NCBI GenBank assembly: GCA_020201365.1
Contig: JAIVGV010000273.1
Span: 1-18,382, forward strand
From: Acidobacteriota bacterium
GTDB lineage: Bacteria > Acidobacteriota > Blastocatellia > Pyrinomonadales > Pyrinomonadaceae
Reading direction: 5' to 3'
Length of the DNA: 18,382 nt
Numbering within the stretch: the first letter of the stretch is position 1; every line of letters starts with the position of its first letter. The notes beneath the pieces are model-generated. The model was not told the DNA's origin. It saw only the letters and a list, made by a program, of their open reading frames with translations, and made no database searches. Below, in pieces: positions 7,297 through 14,089 of the stretch. The translations under genes were made by a program, and so were the position numbers.

Positions 7297-7749
7297 TTAA
7301 CGCTGCCAGTAGTTCTTGATCTTCTGCGAGAGGTACTGGAACGGGACGTGCTCGGCGGGGCGACCCGCGCGGCGCATCAGCTCGACCATGCGGAGCGCGC
7401 CGTCGGCGTTTCTGGTGTGGACGATGACGGTCGCGCCGTGCTGCGCTTCGGTGTGCGCGGCGAGCCACGCGGCGACGGCGTAGCCCGTGCGCTCGTCGTC
7501 CGGCTCGTCCGACTCGTAGTGTTCCGGGAGCAGATCGTGATCGAGGAAGATCGCGTCGTAGTGGTTCGACGAGAGCAGCTCGACGGCGCGCGCGGGCTCG
7601 ACCGCCGTGTCGAGCGCGTCGCCCTTGAAGCGGCGGGCGAACCACTCGTGGCGCAGGCGGTCGTCGTCCAGGAGGAAGACGCGGATCGCGTGGCGCTCGG
7701 CGCGCGCGCCGACGCCGAGCTTGCGTTTGAGTCCCTGCCAGACGCTCAT
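7297..7749 (-). CDS. Cyclic-phosphate-processing receiver-like domain protein
   Basis: This encodes 150 residues. It is a compact Rossmann-like protein with AIRVFLLDDDRLRHEWF (Asp28-30) after the first strand, DAIFLDHDL (Asp70 and Asp72) after the third, and VIVHTRNADGALRM later. This pattern fits the receiver-like domain family annotated as 'cyclic-phosphate processing receiver domain', rather than a phospho-accepting response regulator: the Asp-His-Asp and HTRN motifs differ from classical CheY. There is no output domain. It is the first gene of a two-gene operon with the secreted M20 peptidase. No good Shine-Dalgarno precedes the ATG. A possible -10 TATAGT lies about 100 nt upstream on the minus strand. 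The substrate is unknown; the assignment rests on motif recognition. Confidence 0.8.
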   Translation of the reverse strand: MSVWQGLKRKLGVGARAERHAIRVFLLDDDRLRHEWFARRFKGDALDTAVEPARAVELLSSNHYDAIFLDHDLLPEHYESDEPDDERTGYAVAAWLAAHTEAQHGATVIVHTRNADGALRMVELMRRAGRPAEHVPFQYLSQKIKNYWQR

Positions 7750-7920
7750 CTGCGTGAGGGCGCGCCGAGCGTCGTCCGGTTGCGGCGCGGACGCGGCGCG
7801 CGCGTACCTCCGAGTTGTCAGCCGAAGTATGTTTGATTGCCGGGGACGACTATACCACAGCGGCGCGCGCCGGGCGGACGAGGGCGAGACGCCGGCGTTC
7901 GGATTCTCGACCGCGGGAGG

Positions 7921-7951
7921 TTTTATTCTTCTCGCGGCGGCTTTTATTCTT
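7921..7951. repeat. Two direct repeats with 21-bp period
   Basis: TTTTATTCTT occurs exactly twice, at 7921-7930 and 7942-7951. The 21-bp period is two helical turns, and the repeats are AT-rich in a GC-rich context. They lie upstream of the small zinc-ribbon gene and between divergent transcripts, so an operator is possible but unproven. Confidence 0.4.
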
Positions 7952-8009
7952 GCTCAAGTTTGGAGAGTCGTGGCATTCTCGCTGCGGAAGCCCGACCTCT
8001 TTGCCGCCG

Positions 8010-8174
8010 ATGCCTGCCAAGTGTCCCTACTGCGCGAGACCGCTCAAAGGTTTCGGTCTCAAGTGCCGCGCCTGCCGCCGCTACGTGCCGCGCTGGCATC
8101 ACATCCTCCTCTTCTCGCTCGTCGCTCTCGTCGTCATCGCCTTCGCCCTCGACGCGCTTCTGCGCGCGCTCTAA
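8010..8174 (+). CDS. Tiny zinc-ribbon protein with C-terminal membrane helix
   Basis: This encodes 54 residues from ATG 8010. Residues 1-25 hold CPYC and CRAC spaced like a rubredoxin-type zinc ribbon (Cys5, Cys8, Cys19, Cys22). They are followed by RRYVPRWHH and a single hydrophobic helix LLFSLVALVVIAFALDALL to the end. The positive residues before the helix predict a cytoplasmic N-terminus. The frame is open upstream but that part has no such order. The start lacks a good Shine-Dalgarno. It is too short to be sure, but two CxxC pairs plus a clean membrane helix in one small frame are unlikely by chance. Function unknown. Confidence 0.55.
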   Translation: MPAKCPYCARPLKGFGLKCRACRRYVPRWHHILLFSLVALVVIAFALDALLRAL

Positions 8175-8227
8175 CTTCTGACGAAACTTCCGCACGCGAA
8201 AACGGTCGCACGCAAAAAATTTTCGGC

Positions 8228-8259
8228 GGAAAAGTTTTCCACCTGTGGAAAAATTTCCC
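8228..8259. promoter_or_regulatory. Cluster of overlapping palindromes with a DnaA-box-like site
   Basis: Three inverted repeats overlap: GGAAAAGTTTTCC (8228-8240), TTTTCCACCTGTGGAAAA (8235-8252) and GGAAAAATTTCC (8247-8258). Read on the minus strand, the middle one contains TTTTCCACA, which fits the DnaA-box consensus TTWTNCACA exactly. The stretch is AT-rich and lies about 30 bp upstream of the promoter of the DnaC-like gene, so it is well placed for an operator. Confidence 0.5.
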
Positions 8260-8284
8260 GTCTCGTCGCGCGTCAAAAAGACAG

Positions 8285-8312
8285 TTGCGCTCAACTCTTC
8301 GGGTGCTATAAT
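8285..8312 (+). promoter_or_regulatory. Sigma-70-type promoter of the DnaC-like gene
   Basis: TTGCGC (8285-8290), a 16-nt spacer and a perfect TATAAT (8307-8312). The predicted start near 8319 leaves a leader of about 115 nt before the ATG at 8435. In the leader, GCCGGA and TCCGGC flank an A-rich loop and could form a hairpin. A second -10-like TAGAAT (8418-8423) lies closer to the gene, with a weak -35. Confidence 0.6.
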
Positions 8313-8434
8313 CCGCCGCGCTCGCCGGAGGGTTGAAAGAAAAAATTTCCGGCGCGCGTCTAAGTTCGGTCAGCGCATTCCAGAAAGTTTCTCTTCCAAG
8401 GGTCACCCCACTCGCATTAGAATTGTAGTCCGGG

Positions 8435-9253
8435 ATGTCTTCAGACAACGCGAAGAAGAGTCAGCTGCGCGCCGTCGTTCCGCAACGCGACGCCGCGACT
8501 CCCGCGCTGCCGTTCGACCGCGTGCCCGCGGGCGAGCCCGCCGACACGCAGGCGCCGCCCGCGTGCCCGCACTGCTACGGCACGGGCATGGAAGTGGTCG
8601 CGGGGCGCGGCGCGCGCCGCTGCCGCTGCCGCGAAGAGAATTCTCAAAGCAGACTCCTCGAAGCCGCGCGCATCCCGCGCCGCTACTCGCACTGCACGCT
8701 CCAGAATTATCTGAAGACTTCGAAGTCGCAATGGCGGGCGATGGCGGAGGCGTCGAAGATTTTAGACGGGTATCTTGCGGGCAGGGTCGAGCAGGGCTTG
8801 CTCTTCATGGGACCCGTCGGGGTGGGGAAGACGCACATCTCCGTCTCGATCCTGCGCGGGCTGATCGATCAGGGCGTGCCGTGCCTCTTCTACGAGTTCG
8901 GCGCGCTCTTGAAAGAGATTCAGGACTCGTACAACTCCGTCTCGCAGACTTCGGAGTTGAAAGTCCTCGCGCCCGTCTACCAGACGGAAGTGCTGGTCTT
9001 GGACGAACTCGGCGCGTCGAAGCCGACCGACTGGGTCAGAGACACGATGCAGCAGATCATCGGCACGCGCTACAACGACCGCAAGCTGACGATCTTCACG
9101 ACCAACTACCTCGACGCGCGGCGCAACCCTTCGGACGAGACTCTGGAAGATCGCATCGGCTCGCGCCTGCGCTCGCGCCTCTTCGAGATGTGCAAGACCG
9201 TCCACATCGAGGGCGAGGACTACCGCCGCCGCTTCGACGCGCCGCAGAGCTGA
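8435..9253 (+). CDS. DnaC/DnaI/IstB-like AAA+ ATPase with N-terminal zinc ribbon
   Basis: This encodes 272 residues. The N-terminus has a disordered stretch, then a zinc-binding set Cys44, Cys47, Cys63 and Cys65 (CPHC...CRC). The AAA+ core has Walker A GPVGVGKT at 126-133, Walker B VLVLDELG with Asp190-Glu191, sensor I in TIFTTNYL and an arginine cluster RIGSRLRSRLFEM. This order is that of replicative helicase loaders (DnaC/DnaI) and related IstB proteins. No IS21 transposase or terminal repeats are nearby, so a chromosomal helicase loader is preferred over a transposon IstB. The ATG lacks a clear Shine-Dalgarno. The gene is monocistronic, with its own promoter and a strong hairpin after it. 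Confidence 0.88.
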   Translation: MSSDNAKKSQLRAVVPQRDAATPALPFDRVPAGEPADTQAPPACPHCYGTGMEVVAGRGARRCRCREENSQSRLLEAARIPRRYSHCTLQNYLKTSKSQWRAMAEASKILDGYLAGRVEQGLLFMGPVGVGKTHISVSILRGLIDQGVPCLFYEFGALLKEIQDSYNSVSQTSELKVLAPVYQTEVLVLDELGASKPTDWVRDTMQQIIGTRYNDRKLTIFTTNYLDARRNPSDETLEDRIGSRLRSRLFEMCKTVHIEGEDYRRRFDAPQS

Positions 9254-9278
9254 CAGGAAGCAGCAAGGGCGCACGTGA

Positions 9279-9313
9279 AGAGCCGATCCCGCGACGACGG
9301 GATCGGCTCTTTC
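9279..9313 (+). terminator. Hairpin terminator after the DnaC-like gene
   Basis: A perfect 13-bp stem, AGAGCCGATCCCG (9279-9291) and CGGGATCGGCTCT (9298-9310), has a 6-nt loop and runs into a short TTTC. It is followed by TTCATCGTTCCGACTTC, the same words as the right arm of the repeat at 3810-3892. Confidence 0.75.
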
Positions 9314-9395
9314 ATCGTTCCGACTTCATCGCTTCCCCTCGCCCTCCCTCATGGTCGCGCTTTGCGCCTCGCCGCCTTCAACACCTGTCCGGGTT

Positions 9396-9432
9396 TCTTT
9401 GCAGCCACTCGTCGCGCTTTCCTTGCAGCCAC
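9396..9432. repeat. 24-bp-period direct repeat upstream of the methyltransferase
   Basis: TTGCAGCCAC occurs at 9399-9408 and 9423-9432, with flanking matches (TTTC before, GTCGC after). A second pair, TTATTCGC at 9539-9546 and 9557-9564, has an 18-bp period and ends just before the ATG. They may be binding sites or small slippage duplications. Confidence 0.4.
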
Positions 9433-9566
9433 CAGTCGCCGGAATCTTGCGCCGCTCGACGACGCACGCGCCTGTTTCCGCCGAAACGTCGCTGCGCGCG
9501 AGCGCGGCACTGCACTTGCCACGTCCCGCGTCGGTTTCTTATTCGCGCAGAGGCTCTTATTCGCAC

Positions 9567-10292
9567 ATGATGGAACTGCTGCGGGGCATCGAGAGGCGCG
9601 GGCGCAGGCGGCGTCGGCGCAAGCAAGTCGGCAAGGCTTACGACATGGCGCTCGAAGTGGCGCAGGTAATTCCGCGGCGCACGCGCGTGCTCGACGTGGG
9701 CTGCGGCAACGGCTTCATCGCGCACCACCTCAAGGCGCTGCTCGGCGCGGAGGTCGTCGGCATTGACGTGACGCGGGAGACGTGCGCGCGCATCGCCTAC
9801 TGCTGTTACGACGGTCGGCGCTTCCCCCTGCCCGATAACTCTTTCGACGCCGCGCTGCTCTGCTACGTCCTGCACCACGCGCAGGACTTGCGCGCGGTGC
9901 TCGCGGAAGTGCGTAGGGCTCTACGCGCGGGCGGACTCGTCGTCGTCTATGAGGACATCCCCGGCTCGTTCTGGGATCGCTTCATGTGCTGGACGCACGA
10001 TCTGATGTGGCGCGGGCGCACGGGTCGCTGCCGCTTCCGCCGCGAGCGCGAGTGGCAGGCGGTCTTCGCCTCCCACGGCTTCGAGGTCGTCAACGAGCGC
10101 CCGCTCTCGCGCTGGCGCAACCTCGCCTACCCCGTGCGCCACCGCTTCTACCTCCTCAAGTCGCGCGGCGTCGGACGACGCGCGCTCGCGCGCGCAGACG
10201 ACGCGCGCAACACCCCGGCGCGTGCGCAGGCGACCGCGCGGGCGGCTGGCGCGCGCGACGAGGGCGACGCGCGCAGAAGGAACGTCGCGTGA
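9567..10292 (+). CDS. Class I SAM-dependent methyltransferase
   Basis: This encodes 241 residues from ATG 9567 (a second ATG follows directly). The frame is open to 9351, but those 72 residues are low complexity and repetitive, so the shorter form is preferred; the start is uncertain because AGAGG lies 13 nt away. After a very basic N-terminus (RRGRRRRRRK), the SAM-binding fold shows motif I VLDVGCGNGF, acidic loop VVGIDV, PLPDNSFDAALLCYVLHH (motif II region) and LRAGGLVVVYED. The C-terminal 45 residues are Arg/Ala/Asp rich and probably disordered. The substrate cannot be told; small-molecule or lipid-type methylation (UbiE/COQ5-like fold) is the usual range. It converges on the TIR gene. Confidence 0.85.
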   Translation: MMELLRGIERRGRRRRRRKQVGKAYDMALEVAQVIPRRTRVLDVGCGNGFIAHHLKALLGAEVVGIDVTRETCARIAYCCYDGRRFPLPDNSFDAALLCYVLHHAQDLRAVLAEVRRALRAGGLVVVYEDIPGSFWDRFMCWTHDLMWRGRTGRCRFRREREWQAVFASHGFEVVNERPLSRWRNLAYPVRHRFYLLKSRGVGRRALARADDARNTPARAQATARAAGARDEGDARRRNVA

Positions 10293-10346
10293 AGATCGGA
10301 CTCGGAGACGAAGAGGCGGGCGGGGGTTCGCCCTCACAGGTCTCGG

Positions 10347-11915
10347 CTAAAACAGCTCGTGGGCGAAACGGATCGGGATGACGAACGCGGTCGCCGCGTT
10401 GCCCTGCGGCGACACTTCGAGGACTCCGATGACGCCGCCGCGTTCGTCGAAGACGGGCGCGCCGTCGCTCCCGGCGTCCGCCGCGCTGACCGCGATCTCG
10501 TAAACGTCCCCGAGCGGCTGGAGGCGGGGCGTCCCCGCGTTATCCACGGAAGTGCCGCGCGGAATCTGCGTCAGGTTCGCGACGCCGACGGTCGGCTCCG
10601 GCAGCTCCTCGGTCGCCGCGCCCTGCTTGTCGCCCGACTCGCTAATCACCAGACGCGGGGCGGCTGACGCGGGGTGGCTCAAGACCACCGCCGAGGCGCC
10701 CGCCTTGACGGTCTCGTTATTGTCGTGAATCTCCACTCGGGGCGTCGCCGCCGCCGCGGGGCTGACGTGCAGCAGCGCGAGATCGTGAGACTGAGCCAAC
10801 TCATACATCTGGACGCGGACGCGCGCCGTCGTCTGAGGGAACACCACGGATAGTTCGTCGGACACGCCTCGCACGCCGCCGACGATCTGCTGGCCGGTCT
10901 TCTCCGGAACCCAGTCCATCGGAGCCCCGGCGACGCCCGCCGCCGTCTTGCGATCCGGCGCTAGTAAGATTCCGCTCCGGGCTCGGTCGGGGAACTGGTA
11001 GGCGACCGTCCACGGGGCGGCGACACGGCGGGCGGTCAGCACCTTGCCGTCCGTCGAGACGACGAAGCCCGTACCCACGCTCCGCCCGCCGACGGGCTCG
11101 TCGGCGGGACCTTTGACGGCTGACAGGAGCGGCTCGACGCGGTCGTTGACCGTGACGAAAGCCGGCACGTAGCTCCCCGCGTTCGGGACGAGCGGCGAGC
11201 CGCCGTCGGCTACGTTGCGGACGTAGACGTGGTAGAGCGGTTTGCCGGACGAGTCGGTCAGCCTCCAAGCCGCGTTGACCCGCACGACCGACTTGCCGTA
11301 AGCCTGCGCGATCTCCGCGCGGGTCATCGGTCTCTCACCTTTTTTCGACGCCCCCCACTCTCTGATCGCGAACGCGCCGGCGAGCAGCGCCAGCAGGGCG
11401 AGAACCGCAGCGCCGCCGAGCCAGAGCCGCGATCTGCTTCGGCGCGGCGCGGCGTGCGACTTGCCCGCGCGCCCGCTAACCGAGTCGCGGACGTCCGCCG
11501 ACTGTTCCTGCTTCCGGTTCAGAAGCAGCTCGACGGTCTCGGCGAGTCGGCTCAGGTGGTATTCGAGGGGCAGCGTGAGCGCGTCGAGCCAGTGCGTGGT
11601 GTCGAGGTAGTATTCGAGCGAGCCGGAGGGCAGCACGTTCTCGATGCGCAGCGGGATGATCGCCAGCTCTTTGTCTATCGCCTGATTGACCTCGCGCTTG
11701 ATCTGCTGCGAGCGGTTGGCGTGGTCGGAGAAGATGAGCACCATCACGCGGCTCGCCGAGATGGCGCGCACGATTGCGTCGCCCCAGTCCGTGCCGGGCG
11801 TGATGTCGCGCGGCGCGATCCAGCAGCGCAGCCCTTCGGCTTCGAGCGCGGCGCACGCGGCGTCAGCCGCCGCCTTGTCCTTCGTCGAGTAGCTGATGAA
11901 AACGTCGTGGGCCAT
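10347..11915 (-). CDS. Membrane TIR-domain protein with degenerate trypsin-like domain
   Basis: This encodes 522 residues in three parts. Residues 1-135 are a bacterial TIR domain (HDVFISYSTKDKAAAD, CWIAPRDITPG, RVMVLIFSDHAN) with the NADase-type Glu75 in QQIKREVNQA and HWLDA at 108-112. Residues 164-184 are one membrane helix preceded by a basic stretch (RRSRSR), which predicts a cytoplasmic TIR. Residues 200-522 resemble a DegP/trypsin-fold domain: GTGFVVSTDGKVLTARRVAAP at 281-301, SHDLALLHV around 376-384 and GSDGAPVFDERGGVIGV at 482-498. Compared with LTNRHVV and GNSGGPLF, the catalytic His is Arg297 and the catalytic Ser is Asp484; Asp378 remains. It is thus probably a pseudoprotease that senses or binds something outside the membrane. 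Monocistronic; neighbours give no partner. Confidence 0.88.
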   Translation of the reverse strand: MAHDVFISYSTKDKAAADAACAALEAEGLRCWIAPRDITPGTDWGDAIVRAISASRVMVLIFSDHANRSQQIKREVNQAIDKELAIIPLRIENVLPSGSLEYYLDTTHWLDALTLPLEYHLSRLAETVELLLNRKQEQSADVRDSVSGRAGKSHAAPRRSRSRLWLGGAAVLALLALLAGAFAIREWGASKKGERPMTRAEIAQAYGKSVVRVNAAWRLTDSSGKPLYHVYVRNVADGGSPLVPNAGSYVPAFVTVNDRVEPLLSAVKGPADEPVGGRSVGTGFVVSTDGKVLTARRVAAPWTVAYQFPDRARSGILLAPDRKTAAGVAGAPMDWVPEKTGQQIVGGVRGVSDELSVVFPQTTARVRVQMYELAQSHDLALLHVSPAAAATPRVEIHDNNETVKAGASAVVLSHPASAAPRLVISESGDKQGAATEELPEPTVGVANLTQIPRGTSVDNAGTPRLQPLGDVYEIAVSAADAGSDGAPVFDERGGVIGVLEVSPQGNAATAFVIPIRFAHELF

Positions 11916-12140
11916 ACACGCGCGTGAAGCCGCCTCCCGAAGCGGCTGAAGGTTACCAGATCACGCCGCGGACTAGAACGGGCGGCGCGCCTTGCGACCG
12001 TGCGGCCCCGTCCGTCTCGGACGGATTGTAAATCAGAAGCGGTGATCCTTTTCGCGCGCTCATCCCGCGTATGAAGGTGGAGGCGGCGTTCCCGCCGCCG
12101 ACGGGATGAAGCCGCACCCGCGGCTGGGAGGAGGCAAACC
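11916..12140. other. Divergent intergenic region with several hairpins
   Basis: It separates the TIR gene (-) from the DUF2306-type gene (+). Small inverted repeats: AGCCGC/GCGGCT near 11930-11950 and again near 12109-12124, CCGTCCG (12008-12014) with CGGACGG (12018-12024), and GGCGGC/GCCGCC near 12078-12096. On the minus strand TACAAT at 12025-12030 is a possible -10 for the TIR gene, without a convincing -35. On the plus strand GGGAGGAGG is the ribosome-binding site of the next gene. Confidence 0.45.
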
Positions 12141-12809
12141 ATGTCAGTCAGAGCCAAGCACTTCTTCTGGGCAGCCTTCGGCTTGATGACGCTCTACGTG
12201 CTCTACGTTTACGAGACGCCTTTCCTCGACTCGCGCTCGCCCGTGTGGGCGCACGTCGAGCCGGTCAAGTGGCTGCTGCTGCCGCACGCCGCGGCGGGCG
12301 CGCTCGCGCTCCTGCTCGCGCCGTTCCAGTTCTCTGCGCGCCTGAGAGCGCGCAGCCCGCGGCTGCACCGCTCGCTCGGCAGGCTCTACGCGGTCGGCGT
12401 CGCCGTCTCAGCGCCCGCCGCGATCCCGGTCGCGATCATACTCGGTCCGCCGACGCTCGTGATGGCTGCGACGATACAGTCGTGCGGGTGGCTTTTGACG
12501 ACCGCGCTCGGCATCTACGCGATCACGCGCGGCGACACGGGGCAGCACCGCGAGTGGATGACGCGCAGCTACCCGTTCGCGATGGTCTTCGTACTGGCGC
12601 GGGCGTTGCTGGCGATACCGGCGGTGAGGGCGCTGGGCGAGGTCGGCTTGGTCTCCGTGGTGTGGAGCTGCGTCGCCGCGGCGTGCTTCGTGCCGACGCT
12701 GCTGCTGGGCATGCCGGCGCTCAGACGCCGCGCGACGAGAACCGCGGCGCGCCCAGTCGCCCGCGCGAAAGCGGCGACCGGCGGGCTGAATCACGCGCCT
12801 CTCGCCTGA
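12141..12809 (+). CDS. DUF2306-type multi-pass membrane protein
   Basis: This encodes 222 residues from an ATG with GGGAGGAGG 5 nt upstream. About six to seven hydrophobic segments are seen, starting with FFWAAFGLMTLYVLYVY. The family pattern is present: LHRSLGRLYAVGV, a central AAIPVAIILG helix and GQHREWMTRSYPFAMVFVLARA, with His in LHR and QHREWM, which are typical of the DUF2306 membrane family. The C-terminal 30 residues are basic and disordered. No function is established. A long hairpin follows the stop. Confidence 0.85.
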   Translation: MSVRAKHFFWAAFGLMTLYVLYVYETPFLDSRSPVWAHVEPVKWLLLPHAAAGALALLLAPFQFSARLRARSPRLHRSLGRLYAVGVAVSAPAAIPVAIILGPPTLVMAATIQSCGWLLTTALGIYAITRGDTGQHREWMTRSYPFAMVFVLARALLAIPAVRALGEVGLVSVVWSCVAAACFVPTLLLGMPALRRRATRTAARPVARAKAATGGLNHAPLA

Positions 12810-12844
12810 CGGCGGCGGGCGGGAAAAAACTTCGCCCGAAGCGA

Positions 12845-12881
12845 GACGGCGGCGGAAGCCTGAAGAGCTTCCGCCGCCGTC
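12845..12881 (+). terminator. Long hairpin after the DUF2306-type gene
   Basis: A perfect 15-bp stem (12845-12859 with 12867-12881, left arm GACGGCGGCGGAAGC) with a 7-nt loop CTGAAGA. The sequence after it is CCGCCGTTTCATCG, so the T-tract is weak and shifted. It most likely ends the DUF2306-type transcript. Confidence 0.65.
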
Positions 12882-13084
12882 CCGCCGTTTCATCGTCGGG
12901 CGTGAAACCGTGCATCGCCCGCCACGGCTTCATCACGACCATGACGGGGTAGGGACGGGGTAAGACGGGCGAAGGTAACCGGCAACTAAATCGCCGGATC
13001 GCGGCTCTCCGAAGCGGGCGCGTCTGGACTGAAAGGGACTCAAAGTTTCACCACACTTTCACCGGTCGGGCGGAGTGTATAAGT

Positions 13085-13201
13085 CGGCTCGCCCTGCGCA
13101 ACGCGGACCCGGCGAAGTACCTGCGCGAGACCAGCCCGGCGCTGCGCGAGACGGTCGAGCGCTACGCCGAATTGAAGGAGGTCGCGCGCCGTGAGTCGTG
13201 A
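13085..13201 (+). pseudogene. C-terminal coding relic, identity unknown
   Basis: The frame ending at the TGA at 13199-13201 reads LRNADPAKYLRETSPALR and then a helical ETVERYAELKEVARRES. It has strong third-position GC and looks like the helical C-terminus of a real protein. Upstream of about 13085 the same frame stays open but becomes non-coding in character (FHHTFTG...CISR), with no start or ribosome site. A truncated remnant left by a deletion or transfer event is the simplest reading. I do not recognise the family. Confidence 0.35.
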
Positions 13202-13465
13202 ATCACGCAAAGTCGTCTCCGGCGCGCGCGTCGCGGGTGGCGAAAAATGGGGTGCCCGTTGCTGGGCACTCTATCCGACTCTGGCTCTTATATCTAAGCC
13301 CCTCGCCGTAGTCGGGGCGGGCTCTATTTTTCGCGCTCATCCGTCACTAAAAAAGGAGTGCAATTTTGCTCTTTCGGCTGTCGTTTTTCCCGCCAAAAAC
13401 CGGGGGCTTATGCTTTTGCACTTCCGCATTTTTCCGAGTTTTTCGCCACTAAAAAAAGGCGCACG
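13202..13465. other. AT-rich non-coding region with repeats and hairpins
   Basis: It stands out as AT-rich in a GC-rich window. TTTTTCGC occurs at 13327-13334 and 13439-13446, each followed by CACTAAAAAA(A)GG (13345-13356 and 13447-13459), and the inverted form GCGAAAAA lies at 13240-13247. GGGTGCCC (13250-13257) pairs with GGGCACTC (13264-13271). Another hairpin, AGCCC (13297-13301) with GGGCT (13318-13322), is followed by CTATTTTT, like a terminator. A structured small RNA or the remains of a mobile element are both possible. I recognise no known RNA family. Confidence 0.4.
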
Positions 13466-14077
13466 TCAGCCGCTGCGCAACGTGCGGAACGTGATCGAAT
13501 AGCGCAGCGCATCCGCCCCGGGGATGCTGTGCTCCCACTCGCCACGCGCCGCGCCGCTCAACAGGTAGGCGGAGCGCGGCTCTAGAATCAAGTTCGCTCG
13601 CTCCCACCTCCTCCCGCCGACCGCGCGCCTCATGCGGAAGAGGCACGGCGAGAGGAGCGAGACGCCGACCGTCTCGCCGAAGACCGCCTTGTCGCGGTGC
13701 CAGCCGATCCCGGCTTCGCGCGCGTACTCGGTGACGAGCGCGTGCGCGAACTCCTCAGCCCCGACGCCCGCGAACGACGCCGCGATCTCGCGCAGCGGGA
13801 GCAGGTAGTCGGGGATGGCGTCCGCCTTCTGTAGCCCGCGCCCGGTGAAGTCGTAGCGCCAGCCGAAGGAGACGACGCGCCGCCTGCCGGTGTAGCCGTG
13901 GAACTCGAACTCGCGGAACGGCAGCTCGCGCACGCGCGCGACGAGCGCACCTTCATCCCGCGGGCTGATCAACTCGGTCTCGTAGCGGAAGCCTTCGGGG
14001 AGTCTCGGCGCGTCGCGCCTCGCGCCGCCGGGGGCGTCGAATAAATCGGATCGCCGTGTCCTTGTCTGGCGCGTCAT
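13466..14077 (-). CDS. alkB: AlkB-like Fe(II)/2-oxoglutarate dioxygenase
   Basis: AlkB proteins remove alkyl lesions from DNA or RNA bases by oxidative demethylation. This encodes 203 residues, a normal length, from ATG 14077, with AGGAG 6 nt upstream. The iron ligands are His127 and Asp129 (GWHRDKAVFGE) and His183 (WEHSIPG). The 2-oxoglutarate Arg is in RYSITFRTLR (Arg192, Arg198). The N-terminal lid includes FHGYTGRRRVVSFGWRYDF, as in AlkB of the ALKBH/short bacterial type. The gene starts 12 nt after the umuC stop, so its ribosome site lies at the end of umuC. That makes it the third gene of a umuD-umuC-alkB operon and suggests SOS-type co-expression. Confidence 0.92.
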   Translation of the reverse strand: MTRQTRTRRSDLFDAPGGARRDAPRLPEGFRYETELISPRDEGALVARVRELPFREFEFHGYTGRRRVVSFGWRYDFTGRGLQKADAIPDYLLPLREIAASFAGVGAEEFAHALVTEYAREAGIGWHRDKAVFGETVGVSLLSPCLFRMRRAVGGRRWERANLILEPRSAYLLSGAARGEWEHSIPGADALRYSITFRTLRSG

Positions 14078-14089
14078 TGATTGCTCCTC

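Noticed and set aside
8435..9253. IstB of an IS21-type element
   Set aside because: No IstA transposase, terminal inverted repeats or target duplication is nearby. The own promoter, hairpin and N-terminal zinc ribbon favour a chromosomal helicase loader.
12015..12045. A tRNA-Tyr-like anticodon sequence (GATTGTAAATC)
   Set aside because: The GTA triplet and flanks look like a Tyr anticodon loop, but there is no matching acceptor stem, no D or T arm (no GTTCGA) and no CCA end, so it is a chance resemblance.
13191..13502. A GTG-started 103-residue frame with AAGGAGG upstream
   Set aside because: The apparent ribosome site comes from the codons of the relic frame before it, and the frame runs through AT-rich repeats into the antisense of alkB. 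The protein has no order or motif.
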